NCBI GenBank assembly: GCA_944389015.1
Contig: CALXKS010000010.1
Location: 1-52,645 of the forward strand
Source: an uncultured Spirochaetaceae bacterium
GTDB taxonomy: Bacteria; Spirochaetota; Spirochaetia; Sphaerochaetales; Sphaerochaetaceae
Direction of reading: 5' to 3'
Length of the DNA: 52,645 bases
Made by a program: the position numbers and the translations under genes. Numbering within the stretch: the stretch's first letter is position 1; each line of letters begins with the position of its first letter. This document shows, one piece after another, positions 8,440-16,479 of the stretch. The notes under the pieces are model-generated. The model was not told the DNA's origin and did no database searches. It saw only the letters and a list, made by a program, of their open reading frames with translations.

Positions 8440-8448
8440 ATTATCACA
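8440..8448 (-). promoter_or_regulatory. Extended -10 box placed for a leaderless transcript
   Basis: Minus strand reads TGt-GATAAT, then seven bases, then ATG (8432). This puts the predicted transcription start on or next to the A of the start codon. No Shine-Dalgarno sequence is present. The same geometry is seen before the genes at 15107 and 51885. Confidence 0.5.
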
Positions 8449-8479
8449 TAGAATGGAGGCTTCTTCCAGAGGCGTTGTC

Positions 8480-10756
8480 CTAGCGCACCTTCCTGATTAC
8501 ATAAAGATCGGAACCGTTATCATTGAGAATCCGGGTAGAAGGTTCGAATCCTCGTCCCATGAACAGAGGAGGAAGCGCTACGCCAGCACTCCGGAGAACA
8601 TGTCCTGAGACTGTTATCGAATATGGCTCATGGGACACTGCACTGTAGCTTTCCCATAGATCTCCAAGATCTTCCTTGAATACGTGCTTCTCCCGTCTTT
8701 GCACGGAGTATAGCGAAGCAGGATCCGCATGCGGGATCCTGAGTCTCCGGTGGCGTCCCGTGTTGACCATGTTCCTATCCTGATACTCAAGGACTATCAT
8801 CTCATCATCTGACTCTGCCAGCCAGAAAACAGCGCCATCAGAGGAAGGAAGATGCCGGAATACGCCATGCTGCAGCGTTTTCCTGTGTTCCTTATAGAAA
8901 GCTATCTGATCCCTGATTACCCCTAGCTCGTCCTCAGATAGCTTTCCCAGATCAAGCTCATAACCGAGAATGCCGAAGCAAGCTACGCCGAACCTGTCCT
9001 CCAGCCCCGTGATCCTGAGGCTCTGATGATTCGGGGAAGCTGTCACGTGATTGGAAACAGAAGAGAGAGGATAGCCGCGAAGAGTACCGTGCTGTATGCG
9101 GATCCTGCTCATTGCATCTGTGTTGTCGCTCGTCCATCCCTGCGGAGAGAAGGATAAGGCTCCCAGATCAAAACGATTGCCTCCTGATGCACAAAACTCA
9201 AATAAAATCGAAGGAAATGCCTTTGTCAGTCTATCGAGAAGGGAATAAAGCCCCAGAATATACCTATGGAAGAACTCCCCCTGCCACTTAACCGCAGGAG
9301 AAGATGTGAAGTAATCGCTCATATTCCTGTTCGCGTCCCACTTCACGTAATCGACGCCAGAAGAGAAAACCTCTGACATAGCAGAGAAAAGATAATCGAC
9401 TACTTCCGGGCGTGAAAGATCAAGAAGATACTGATGCCGGCCGGGGGAAGGTTTTCTTCCCGGTATGGCAACCATCCAGTCGGGATGTGTCTCATAAAGA
9501 GCAGAATCCATCGAAACCATCTCGGGCTCGACCCAGATTCCGGCTTTCATGCCAAGATCATGTATGCCCCTGACAAAACCATCAAGCCCGTCTGGAAGCT
9601 TCTTTCTGTTGACAACCCAGTCGCCAAGTCCCCTTGTATCATCAGAACGCCGTCCATACCAGCCATCATCAAGGACGAAGAGCTCAATGCCTGCCGATGC
9701 TGCCTTTACAGCAAGATCCATCAGCTTCTTTTCATTGAAATCGAAGTATGTCGCTTCCCAGTTATTTATAGCAATGGGACGTATCTTATCTTTGTATATA
9801 CTATTTTCAATATACTTTACCGCAAAACGATGAAGATTGGAAGAAAGTGAATCCAGTCCTGATGATGAGTATGACAGGATAGCTTCTGGACTCCTGAACG
9901 ACTCGCCATTTCCCAGCTTCCATCCAAAACCGAATGGATTTATCGACGAAAGCACCCTGCAGAATCCGAAAGGAGATACCTCCACCCTTTCAAGATGGTT
10001 TCCAGAGTATATCTGATTGACTGCGATTGCCTCACCATGGCTATCGTCAGCATCTGGCCTGGCGAGGAATAGAAGGCTGTTGTGCTCGCTTGATGTGAAC
10101 CCGAGCTTGCTGTCAATTGAGAAGACCCCGGAACAAAGCGCGCGTCTGTTCTCATATCTCTCCCTGGCCCATGCACCATCGAATGAGATAAGATCCCACT
10201 CTGGGTCAGGAAGATCGAGCATGACCGAAGACACAGTCCGCAGCATGAGATCCTCATCACCCTCATTCCTGATCTCAGCAGATCGGAGAATTATATCCTC
10301 ATCCTCGTATACCGTATAGCGAAGGGTGACGAAGACAGGAAGAACCGCATCGCGAAGCACTATCTCGAGAGTTTCGGCATCCGATGCACCAACCCTGGGA
10401 AGAATATCATAATCCTTCCCGGGATATATCCTATGCGACTGATACAGAAGATCCAGAGTGATGAGCCCGTTTCCATATTCCACGATAAGAGCGCTCTCTC
10501 TCGTATCTCCCTTCCCGGGAGTGGAGTATTCACAGAGCATCCTGCCAAGGAACGAATGCTGATGATCCTCATCGTAGTACGTTCCATCCCCAAGCCTGAG
10601 ATCATCGGGCCCCTGGATCCAGAAGATCCCTTCTGCTGAAGCAGGGATATATCCTCCATAGTGAATATGCTCCATATGCCCTAAGGAGGATATGCGCATG
10701 ATATATGAGCTATGTGCCGTGGACAGGAAGAACCAGCCATCTCTCTCTGTGATCAT
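8480..10756 (-). CDS. Alpha-galactosidase, glycoside hydrolase family 36
   Basis: 758 residues, normal for GH36. It hydrolyses terminal alpha-galactosyl residues of melibiose, raffinose or stachyose, and is probably cytoplasmic since no signal peptide is seen. The (beta/alpha)8 domain has the nucleophile motif KWDANRN (Asp474) and the acid/base region QGWTSDNTDAMSRIRIQHG (near residues 535-553), with FVLDDGWYGRR near 352. An N-terminal beta-sandwich and a C-terminal beta-domain complete the family architecture. It starts 2 bp after the PLP enzyme stop and closes an operon with a sugar ABC transporter, which therefore probably imports alpha-galactosides. Confidence 0.95.
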   Translation of the reverse strand: MITERDGWFFLSTAHSSYIMRISSLGHMEHIHYGGYIPASAEGIFWIQGPDDLRLGDGTYYDEDHQHSFLGRMLCEYSTPGKGDTRESALIVEYGNGLITLDLLYQSHRIYPGKDYDILPRVGASDAETLEIVLRDAVLPVFVTLRYTVYEDEDIILRSAEIRNEGDEDLMLRTVSSVMLDLPDPEWDLISFDGAWARERYENRRALCSGVFSIDSKLGFTSSEHNSLLFLARPDADDSHGEAIAVNQIYSGNHLERVEVSPFGFCRVLSSINPFGFGWKLGNGESFRSPEAILSYSSSGLDSLSSNLHRFAVKYIENSIYKDKIRPIAINNWEATYFDFNEKKLMDLAVKAASAGIELFVLDDGWYGRRSDDTRGLGDWVVNRKKLPDGLDGFVRGIHDLGMKAGIWVEPEMVSMDSALYETHPDWMVAIPGRKPSPGRHQYLLDLSRPEVVDYLFSAMSEVFSSGVDYVKWDANRNMSDYFTSSPAVKWQGEFFHRYILGLYSLLDRLTKAFPSILFEFCASGGNRFDLGALSFSPQGWTSDNTDAMSRIRIQHGTLRGYPLSSVSNHVTASPNHQSLRITGLEDRFGVACFGILGYELDLGKLSEDELGVIRDQIAFYKEHRKTLQHGVFRHLPSSDGAVFWLAESDDEMIVLEYQDRNMVNTGRHRRLRIPHADPASLYSVQRREKHVFKEDLGDLWESYSAVSHEPYSITVSGHVLRSAGVALPPLFMGRGFEPSTRILNDNGSDLYVIRKVR

Positions 10757-10758
10757 AG

Positions 10759-11934
10759 TCAGCGTCCAATAGCATCAAGAGCCGAGGCGAGATCATCCTT
10801 AAGCATGTCAAGGCTCTCTATACCCGCATGGACCCTTATAAGCGAAATCCTGTCATCAGGAATAGGCGTTCCTGGCCGGAATGCGGTGGCATTCGGATCA
10901 ATAAGGCTCTCATAGCCTCCCCAGCTGACAGCTCTCTTGAAGTATTTCACGCTATCTGTGAACTTCTTCACATCATCCAGATTTCTCGTCTTGAGCCTGA
11001 AAGAGAAGAGGCCGCTTCCGCCCCTGAGCTGCTTCTTTGCAAGATCATACTGAGGGAATGACGGGAGAAGCGGATAGAGAACCTCCTCAACCTCTGGCCG
11101 TGATTCGAGGAACTGTGCAAGGCCAAGCGCATTGCGGTAATGGACAGGCATACGCACCTCAAGATTCCTGAGATTGCGGAGGATCAGCCAGGCCTGCATC
11201 GGATCAGGAACAGGACCAAGAGGCATGAACTCCGTATTGAAGATATGGGTTATATCCTCATCAGATCCCATTATCACACCACCGACAAGATCGGAATTGC
11301 CTCCGAAGTACTTCGATGCGCTGTGTATGACGATATCAATGCCCATGTCGATAGGATTCTGGAATATCGGAGTTGCCCAGGTATTATCGATTATCGTCTT
11401 TATATGATGGGCTTTAGCAAGCTCCGCAACCTCACGCAGCGGCTGGAGCTTGAATGTGAAGGTAGCAGGGCTTTCAAGGTAGATAACCTTGGTATTGGGC
11501 CGTACAGCCTTCTCGAAGTCCTCTATGCATGTTCCCTCTACGAATGTGACATCAATACCGAAACGCTTCAGGTAAGTAAGCATCATGTACCGCGTCCAGG
11601 AATATGAATCCTGTATCACGATACAATGATCGCCCGTCTGGAGCTGTGAAAGGAGCGAGCATGATATTGCAGCCACCCCGCTTGATACGAGCTTTGCCCT
11701 TTCTGCATGCTCCAGAGCAGCAAGCTTCATCTCGCAGAGATTGACTGTCGGATTATTGCCTCTGGAATAGATGTAGCTATGAGCTTCATCCGCGATTGCC
11801 TGCTGGAACTCATCAAATGAGCCAAAGCAGAATATCGATGTCTGAAAAATAGGTGGGGAAACAGCGTTCCCCGGCAGATTATGCTCTCCCATATGAAGGA
11901 GAATATCGCTGACTTCAGGATTCTTCTTTTCCAT
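10759..11934 (-). CDS. Cys/Met-metabolism PLP-dependent enzyme (cystathionine lyase/synthase-like)
   Basis: 391 residues of the fold-type I family that includes cystathionine gamma-synthase, beta- and gamma-lyase and methionine gamma-lyase. The PLP-binding lysine lies in HSASKYFGGNSDLVGG; the cofactor region YSRGNNPT and the Asp of IIDNTWATP are present. The C-terminal end GGYESLIDPNA...IRVHAGIES is typical. Which reaction it carries out cannot be told. The ATG at 11934 lies one base after the permease stop and has AAAGG nearby; a longer in-frame start would overlap the permease. Its place between sugar permease and alpha-galactosidase is unusual. Confidence 0.9.
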   Translation of the reverse strand: MEKKNPEVSDILLHMGEHNLPGNAVSPPIFQTSIFCFGSFDEFQQAIADEAHSYIYSRGNNPTVNLCEMKLAALEHAERAKLVSSGVAAISCSLLSQLQTGDHCIVIQDSYSWTRYMMLTYLKRFGIDVTFVEGTCIEDFEKAVRPNTKVIYLESPATFTFKLQPLREVAELAKAHHIKTIIDNTWATPIFQNPIDMGIDIVIHSASKYFGGNSDLVGGVIMGSDEDITHIFNTEFMPLGPVPDPMQAWLILRNLRNLEVRMPVHYRNALGLAQFLESRPEVEEVLYPLLPSFPQYDLAKKQLRGGSGLFSFRLKTRNLDDVKKFTDSVKYFKRAVSWGGYESLIDPNATAFRPGTPIPDDRISLIRVHAGIESLDMLKDDLASALDAIGR

Positions 11935-11935
11935 A

Positions 11936-12778
11936 TCAGCCTTTAACACCTCCGTCAGTAAGTCCTGCAACTATGTACTTCTGCCCTATTCCGAATACGA
12001 CCATTGTCGGAAGGAGGGCGACCACTATACCAGCTCCCATTACTCCCCAGCTTATGCCGGTTTTTGAGATGAACGAGTTAAGGGCTACAGGCACGGTCAT
12101 CTTATCACTTGAGCTGAGCACTGTAACAGCGATGAAGAGCTCATTCCAGATGTTGATGAAAGCAAAGCAGAATATAGCAGCCATTCCAGGCAGCGTAATC
12201 GGAAGGATGACCTTCGTCAGAGCCTGCATGAGATTGCATCCATCGATCTTCGCAGCTTCCTCCAGCGATGCTGGTATCCTGTCAAAGAAGCTCTTGCCCA
12301 TAACAGTACAGAATGCAACAACGGTTGCCACGTATACGAACCCAAGAGCTATTCTGCTGTTTATAAGGTGGAAGAATGAGAAGATCGTGAAGATCGGCAC
12401 CATGATGATGAAAGTAGGGATTGTCTGTGTAAAGTACATTCCAAGCTCTATTGCGCCTTTGAGCCTTCTATGGGAAAGCCTTGAGAGAGCGAACCCCGCG
12501 AGAATCGATACGATCATAGCACCGAATGCCGCTGAAAGGCTTATCAGAAGCGAGTTGCGGAAATACAGTCCGAAATTACTGAAGCTGAAGAGCTCTCTGT
12601 AGCTGTCGAAGCTCGGTTTCTCCGGCCAGTATTTCAGAGGGAATGTATAGATTTCGTTCCCTGCCTTTATGCTTGTCACGAAAATCCAGTAAAGCGGAAG
12701 CAGCGCCGCTATCAGGAATAGGGCAAGCAGGACTGTCCTGACTATGCTCATCGCTATCTTCTTGTTCCTGTTTATCAT
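11936..12778 (-). CDS. Sugar ABC transporter permease, MalG type
   Basis: 280 residues with six predicted membrane helices. The cytoplasmic EAA loop reads EEAAKIDGCNLMQALTKVILP (starting near residue 172), which contacts the ATPase. CUT1-family inner-membrane subunit. It overlaps the MalF-type gene by 4 nt (ATGA) and is followed directly by the PLP enzyme. No ATPase gene is found in this operon, so it probably uses a shared MsmK/UgpC-type ATPase encoded elsewhere. Substrate inferred from the alpha-galactosidase downstream. Confidence 0.92.
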   Translation of the reverse strand: MINRNKKIAMSIVRTVLLALFLIAALLPLYWIFVTSIKAGNEIYTFPLKYWPEKPSFDSYRELFSFSNFGLYFRNSLLISLSAAFGAMIVSILAGFALSRLSHRRLKGAIELGMYFTQTIPTFIIMVPIFTIFSFFHLINSRIALGFVYVATVVAFCTVMGKSFFDRIPASLEEAAKIDGCNLMQALTKVILPITLPGMAAIFCFAFINIWNELFIAVTVLSSSDKMTVPVALNSFISKTGISWGVMGAGIVVALLPTMVVFGIGQKYIVAGLTDGGVKG

Positions 12779-13653
12779 ATGCTGTCCTCGCTTGATTTCG
12801 TAAGTTTCAGATAGATCACGGAATAGATGAAGAGTATTACCATGATCACCACGCCGAATGCAGATCCCTGGCCATAGTCATACTGCTTGAAAACCTCATT
12901 GATCATCTGTGTCGCAAGTATATTCGTGCTGTTGACAGGGCCTCCGTTCGTCATAGCGTAGATGATATCAGGGTAGTTGACTATCCACATCGTCCTCAGA
13001 AGTATCGTGCTGACAATAGTCGGCTTGATATAAGGAATGGTGACATAGAACAGCTGCTTCACAGCTCCGCATCCGTCAAGCGTGGATGCTTCATAGAGCT
13101 CATTCGGAACAGACTGCAGCGCAGCGAGCAGCATGATCCCGAAGAACGGCACGCCGTACCAGATATTCGTGATTATGACGCTCATCATCGCAAGCTTAGG
13201 TGTTGAGAGGAACCCCAGCGGTGTCTCAATCAGCGAAAGCCTTATAAGTATATCGTTGAACAGGCCGAACTGGCCATTGAAGAGCCAGGACCATATGAGA
13301 CCGATGGCAAAGCCTGAAAGGGCCCATGTATAGAATACCAGGCCTGAGTATATGCCTCTGCCTGCAAAAGGCTTCTTCAGAAGAAGCGCAAGCGTAAAGC
13401 CAAGAAGGAACTGGAATACCAGAGAGAACACAAGCCAGATAAGAGTGTTCCACAGTATCTGCCAGAAGTTCGTATATGGATCGGTGATTATCGCCTTGAA
13501 GTTATCCAGACCAATGAAATGGAGATTTGTCAGGTCGAACATGTTGTAGTTCTGGAAGGCCATGACAACGCCCTTGGCAAGCGGGAAATATAGAAACAGG
13601 ATGACGAACAGGAATGCGGGGATCATCATCACCAGCAACCATTTGTTTCGCAT
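12775..13653 (-). CDS. Sugar ABC transporter permease, MalF/UgpA type
   Basis: 292 residues, six predicted membrane helices, first at residues 7-28. The EAA loop is EASTLDGCGAVKQLFYVTIP. It forms the membrane pore with the MalG-type partner, whose gene it overlaps by 4 nt. The start ATG at 13653 has GGGGG/AAGGGG upstream in a run of plus-strand cccc; a ribosome site is therefore present but not canonical. A 71-bp gap with a strong hairpin separates it from the binding-protein gene. Confidence 0.92.
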   Translation of the reverse strand: MRNKWLLVMMIPAFLFVILFLYFPLAKGVVMAFQNYNMFDLTNLHFIGLDNFKAIITDPYTNFWQILWNTLIWLVFSLVFQFLLGFTLALLLKKPFAGRGIYSGLVFYTWALSGFAIGLIWSWLFNGQFGLFNDILIRLSLIETPLGFLSTPKLAMMSVIITNIWYGVPFFGIMLLAALQSVPNELYEASTLDGCGAVKQLFYVTIPYIKPTIVSTILLRTMWIVNYPDIIYAMTNGGPVNSTNILATQMINEVFKQYDYGQGSAFGVVIMVILFIYSVIYLKLTKSSEDSI

Positions 13654-13681
13654 TAGCTACCCCCTTTTTTCTTGAATCATA

Positions 13682-13711
13682 ATTGCCATGCGCCCTGAGA
13701 CACATGGCAAT
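13682..13711 (-). other. Hairpin between binding-protein and permease genes
   Basis: Perfect 9-bp inverted repeat ATTGCCATG (13682-13690) and CATGGCAAT (13703-13711) with a 12-nt loop, directly after the binding-protein stop. It is not followed by a clean T run, so it more likely stabilises the upstream mRNA or causes partial termination, allowing more binding protein than permease to be made. Confidence 0.6.
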
Positions 13712-13724
13712 AAACAGATGGGAA

Positions 13725-15002
13725 TCAGTATCCCCAGTACTCCTTGAATGTCTTGATTGTATCGTCGACGCTTACAGTACCCATAAGCATAGCCTGCATA
13801 CCCTGCTCCTGAACCTGTGCCCATGCAGGATACTTCTCGGAATCAATCGGGAACTTCACGAAGATCGTATCCTCAGCGACGAGCTCGTCTGCCCATGCCT
13901 GATACTTATCAGAGCTGAAGTAATCATCATTCTCGTATACGGACTGGAATACAGGAAGCGGTCCGTAGGCCTTGCAGAACTCACCATTCTTCTCAGATCC
14001 ATTGAGCCATGAGATGAATGCCCATGCTTCATCAGGATGCTTGCTGGTTGTGGAGATAGCGAATCCATTGTAGCCATAGTCAAGATATCTGTATCCGGAT
14101 GTTCCGACCGGAAGAGGCACTACAGTGTAAAGGCTTGGATCAAGCTGGCCCTCAAGAGATCCGATTACATCAGGATCCTGTACGAGGAATGGTGTTGTGC
14201 CGGAGATGAATCCGTTGATCTGCTCATTGAATCCCCAGTTGATTGAGTCAGCCGGACATCCGTTCTTATAGAGATCAAGGTATTGCTCCATGGCTTTCTT
14301 TCCGTTCTCGTTATCAAGCCAGTACTTTCCGTCATTGGTCTCATAGCACATCTCTGTGTTGATATCCCCAACGTTGCCGAACATCAGAACATCGCTGATC
14401 TTGAATGTGTTGGACTTGCCGCGGAGAGCATAACCGAACTGATTAGGATTTGCCGCTGCGAGCTGCTTTGATGCCTCATACATCTCATCCATTGTTGTCG
14501 GGATTGGGATTCCATACTTCTCAAGGATATCTGTGCGGACAAGAAGAGCCTTCACGTAGAGACAGGATGTGAGGATGTATGGAGTATCATCGACATTGCG
14601 GGAAATCTCATGGGCGACAGGCATGAAATCGTCCTTCTCTGCCCAGTTCTCGATGTACGGGGTGAGATCAAGAAGCTTGCCATTGTTGACAAACTGCTTC
14701 TGCGTATAATCCCTGACCTCAATGACATCAAGCTCCTGATTGCTGTTGAGCATCATTGAAAGCCTGTTGTCAGCCTGCTCATATGGTGGGCTGATAAGCT
14801 CAATCTCGATATTCGGATTGAGAGACTCATACTCTGCGATGAGATTCTGAAGAACCTGTGTTCTTCCGGGGCTTGTCATCGTCTCAAAGAATGTAAGCTT
14901 GATCTTTCCGGAAGAATCAGAGGATGAACTCTCAGAAGAACCACCTGCAAACAGTGAGATAGAGAGCATGAATACAAGAAGTGCAACTAAAACACGCTTC
15001 AT
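13725..15002 (-). CDS. Sugar ABC transporter substrate-binding protein
   Basis: 425 residues of the family 1 extracellular solute-binding proteins. The N-terminus MKRVLVALLVFMLSISLFAGG is a clear signal sequence followed by a Ser-rich linker (SSESSSSDSSG). There is no cysteine at the cleavage point, so a lipoprotein anchor is not evident. The mature part has the expected features, such as EVRDYTQKQFVNNGKLLDLTPY and a C-terminal AWAFISWLNGSEKNGEF. GGAG lies well placed before the ATG. First gene of the alpha-galactoside operon. Confidence 0.93.
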   Translation of the reverse strand: MKRVLVALLVFMLSISLFAGGSSESSSSDSSGKIKLTFFETMTSPGRTQVLQNLIAEYESLNPNIEIELISPPYEQADNRLSMMLNSNQELDVIEVRDYTQKQFVNNGKLLDLTPYIENWAEKDDFMPVAHEISRNVDDTPYILTSCLYVKALLVRTDILEKYGIPIPTTMDEMYEASKQLAAANPNQFGYALRGKSNTFKISDVLMFGNVGDINTEMCYETNDGKYWLDNENGKKAMEQYLDLYKNGCPADSINWGFNEQINGFISGTTPFLVQDPDVIGSLEGQLDPSLYTVVPLPVGTSGYRYLDYGYNGFAISTTSKHPDEAWAFISWLNGSEKNGEFCKAYGPLPVFQSVYENDDYFSSDKYQAWADELVAEDTIFVKFPIDSEKYPAWAQVQEQGMQAMLMGTVSVDDTIKTFKEYWGY

Positions 15003-15023
15003 ATTTTTTCTCCTTTTTCAGTA

Positions 15024-15042
15024 ATTGTACCACGTGAACAAT
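15024..15042 (-). promoter_or_regulatory. Putative promoter -10 and operator for the alpha-galactoside operon
   Basis: The minus strand has TACAAT (15029-15024) as a -10 box, about 22 bases before the binding-protein ATG. It sits in an inverted repeat with arms ATTGT and ACAAT (15024-15028 and 15038-15042) that has a CACGTG centre, a likely repressor-binding layout. The -35 region is weak. No regulator gene adjoins this operon. Confidence 0.4.
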
Positions 15043-15090
15043 ACGATTGGCGAAATATTATTGCATGTCAGCAGGCCGCATATGGAACCA

Positions 15091-15099
15091 TGTTATAAT
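15091..15099 (+). promoter_or_regulatory. Extended -10 box giving a leaderless permease mRNA
   Basis: TGt-TATAAT, a perfect extended -10, ends seven bases before the ATG at 15107. The expected transcription start is at or next to the A of that ATG. The seven bases (tcttcct) contain no ribosome site. Confidence 0.65.
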
Positions 15100-15106
15100 T
15101 CTTCCT

Positions 15107-16417
15107 ATGTCTGACAGAAGGAAACTCCTTTTTGAGTGCGATGGCAAACTGCCACCTCCAGGATATGCCGTCCCGATGGCAGTACAGCACCTTGTAGCGA
15201 TGATCGTAGGGTGCGTCACCCCTGCTATAATCATCTCATCAGCAGCGGGTCTGGATAGCAGCATGCGCATATTGCTTATACAGTCATCACTGGTCTGCGC
15301 TGCAATCTCAACCCTCATTCAGCTTTTCGGGATATCAGGATTCTGCGGAGCAAGACTGCCGGTGATCATGGGAGTAAGCTTCGCATACCTTGCGACAATG
15401 CAGGATATCGCGACCAATCATGGTCTGGCCGAGATATTCGGAGCACAGCTGATAGGAGGAGCCGTAGCAATCATAATAGGCCTATTCGCGAATAAGCTGC
15501 AGAAGCTGTTTCCTCCACTCATCACAGGAACTGTCGTTTTCACAATCGGTCTCTCCCTCTATCCTACCGCTATAAGCTATATGGCCGGAGGAAGCGGGAA
15601 TCCGGCATTCGGATCATGGCAGAACTGGCTTGTGGCAATATTCACATTGGCATGCGTAACTATCCTGAATCACTTCGGGAAAGGCATGCTGAAGCTTGCA
15701 TCTATCCTTCTTGGAATGGCAGCAGGATATATCTTCTCCGCATTCTTCGGAATGGTGGACCTGAAAGCAATAAGCGAGGCCTCGGTCTTCGCACTGCCGA
15801 AGATAGCTCCATTCGGAATACGGTTCGAGTTCTCATCAACTCTGGCATTCTCCATTCTCTTTGCAATCAATGCCGTACAGGCAATCGGAGATATGTCAGC
15901 CACCACAATAGGTGGCATGGACAGGGAACCGACAGGCAATGAACTCAGAGGAGGGATAATAGGATTCGGAGCATCGAATATATTATCATCATTATTCGGA
16001 GGCCTTCCAAATGCCACATACTCGCAGAATGTAGGAATCGTGTCATCGACAAAAGTCGTGAACAGAAAAGTAATGGCGCTTACAGCATTCATGCTTCTTG
16101 CCGCGGGATTGATCCCTAAATTCTCTGCACTTCTTACGACGATACCCCAATGTGTTCTAGGAGGAGCTACTGTCTCGGTTTTCGCCTCCATCGCAATGAC
16201 AGGCATGAAGCTTGTTGCAATGCAGCCTATGAGCTACCGCAACACATCGATCGTAGGACTGTCCGCTGCACTCGGAATGGGAGTCAGCATGGTAAGCGAA
16301 TCCCTGTCTCAGTTCCCTGAATGGGTAACAACTGTATTCGCGACCTCTCCTGTGGTGATTGCAGCGATAGTCGCGATCCTGCTCAATGTGATACTTCCTA
16401 AAGAAGAAGGCAAGTGA
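15107..16417 (+). CDS. NCS2 family nucleobase (uracil/xanthine) permease
   Basis: 436 residues, about 12-14 hydrophobic segments, inner-membrane proton or ion symporter for a nucleobase. Family features seen: PVIMGVSFAY near residue 93, the AIGDMSATT motif near 260 that carries substrate-binding polar residues, and LFGGLPNATYSQNVG near 302. The AIGD/ETQ-type motif and general sequence put it closer to xanthine/uric acid permeases than to UraA, but specificity is open. The start at 15107 was preferred over an upstream in-frame ATG because a consensus -10 box lies between them. A purine substrate would fit the molybdenum hydroxylase encoded 9 kb away. Confidence 0.88.
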   Translation: MSDRRKLLFECDGKLPPPGYAVPMAVQHLVAMIVGCVTPAIIISSAAGLDSSMRILLIQSSLVCAAISTLIQLFGISGFCGARLPVIMGVSFAYLATMQDIATNHGLAEIFGAQLIGGAVAIIIGLFANKLQKLFPPLITGTVVFTIGLSLYPTAISYMAGGSGNPAFGSWQNWLVAIFTLACVTILNHFGKGMLKLASILLGMAAGYIFSAFFGMVDLKAISEASVFALPKIAPFGIRFEFSSTLAFSILFAINAVQAIGDMSATTIGGMDREPTGNELRGGIIGFGASNILSSLFGGLPNATYSQNVGIVSSTKVVNRKVMALTAFMLLAAGLIPKFSALLTTIPQCVLGGATVSVFASIAMTGMKLVAMQPMSYRNTSIVGLSAALGMGVSMVSESLSQFPEWVTTVFATSPVVIAAIVAILLNVILPKEEGK

Positions 16418-16432
16418 AAGATTCAGATCCCA

Positions 16433-16465
16433 GCAAAGCAGACCTTACGACAGAGCCTGCTTTGC
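16433..16465. terminator. Hairpin between convergent genes
   Basis: Perfect 9-bp arms GCAAAGCAG (16433-16441) and CTGCTTTGC (16457-16465) with a 15-nt loop, in the 62-bp gap between convergent stops. No proper T run follows on either strand, so it may stop transcription weakly or protect both 3' ends. Confidence 0.5.
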
Positions 16466-16479
16466 GGAATCAGCCTTGA

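Noticed and set aside
8530..8552. GGTTCGAATCC, a tRNA T-loop-like sequence
   Set aside because: It lies inside the GH36 coding sequence, and no matching acceptor stem, D arm or anticodon arm can be placed around it.
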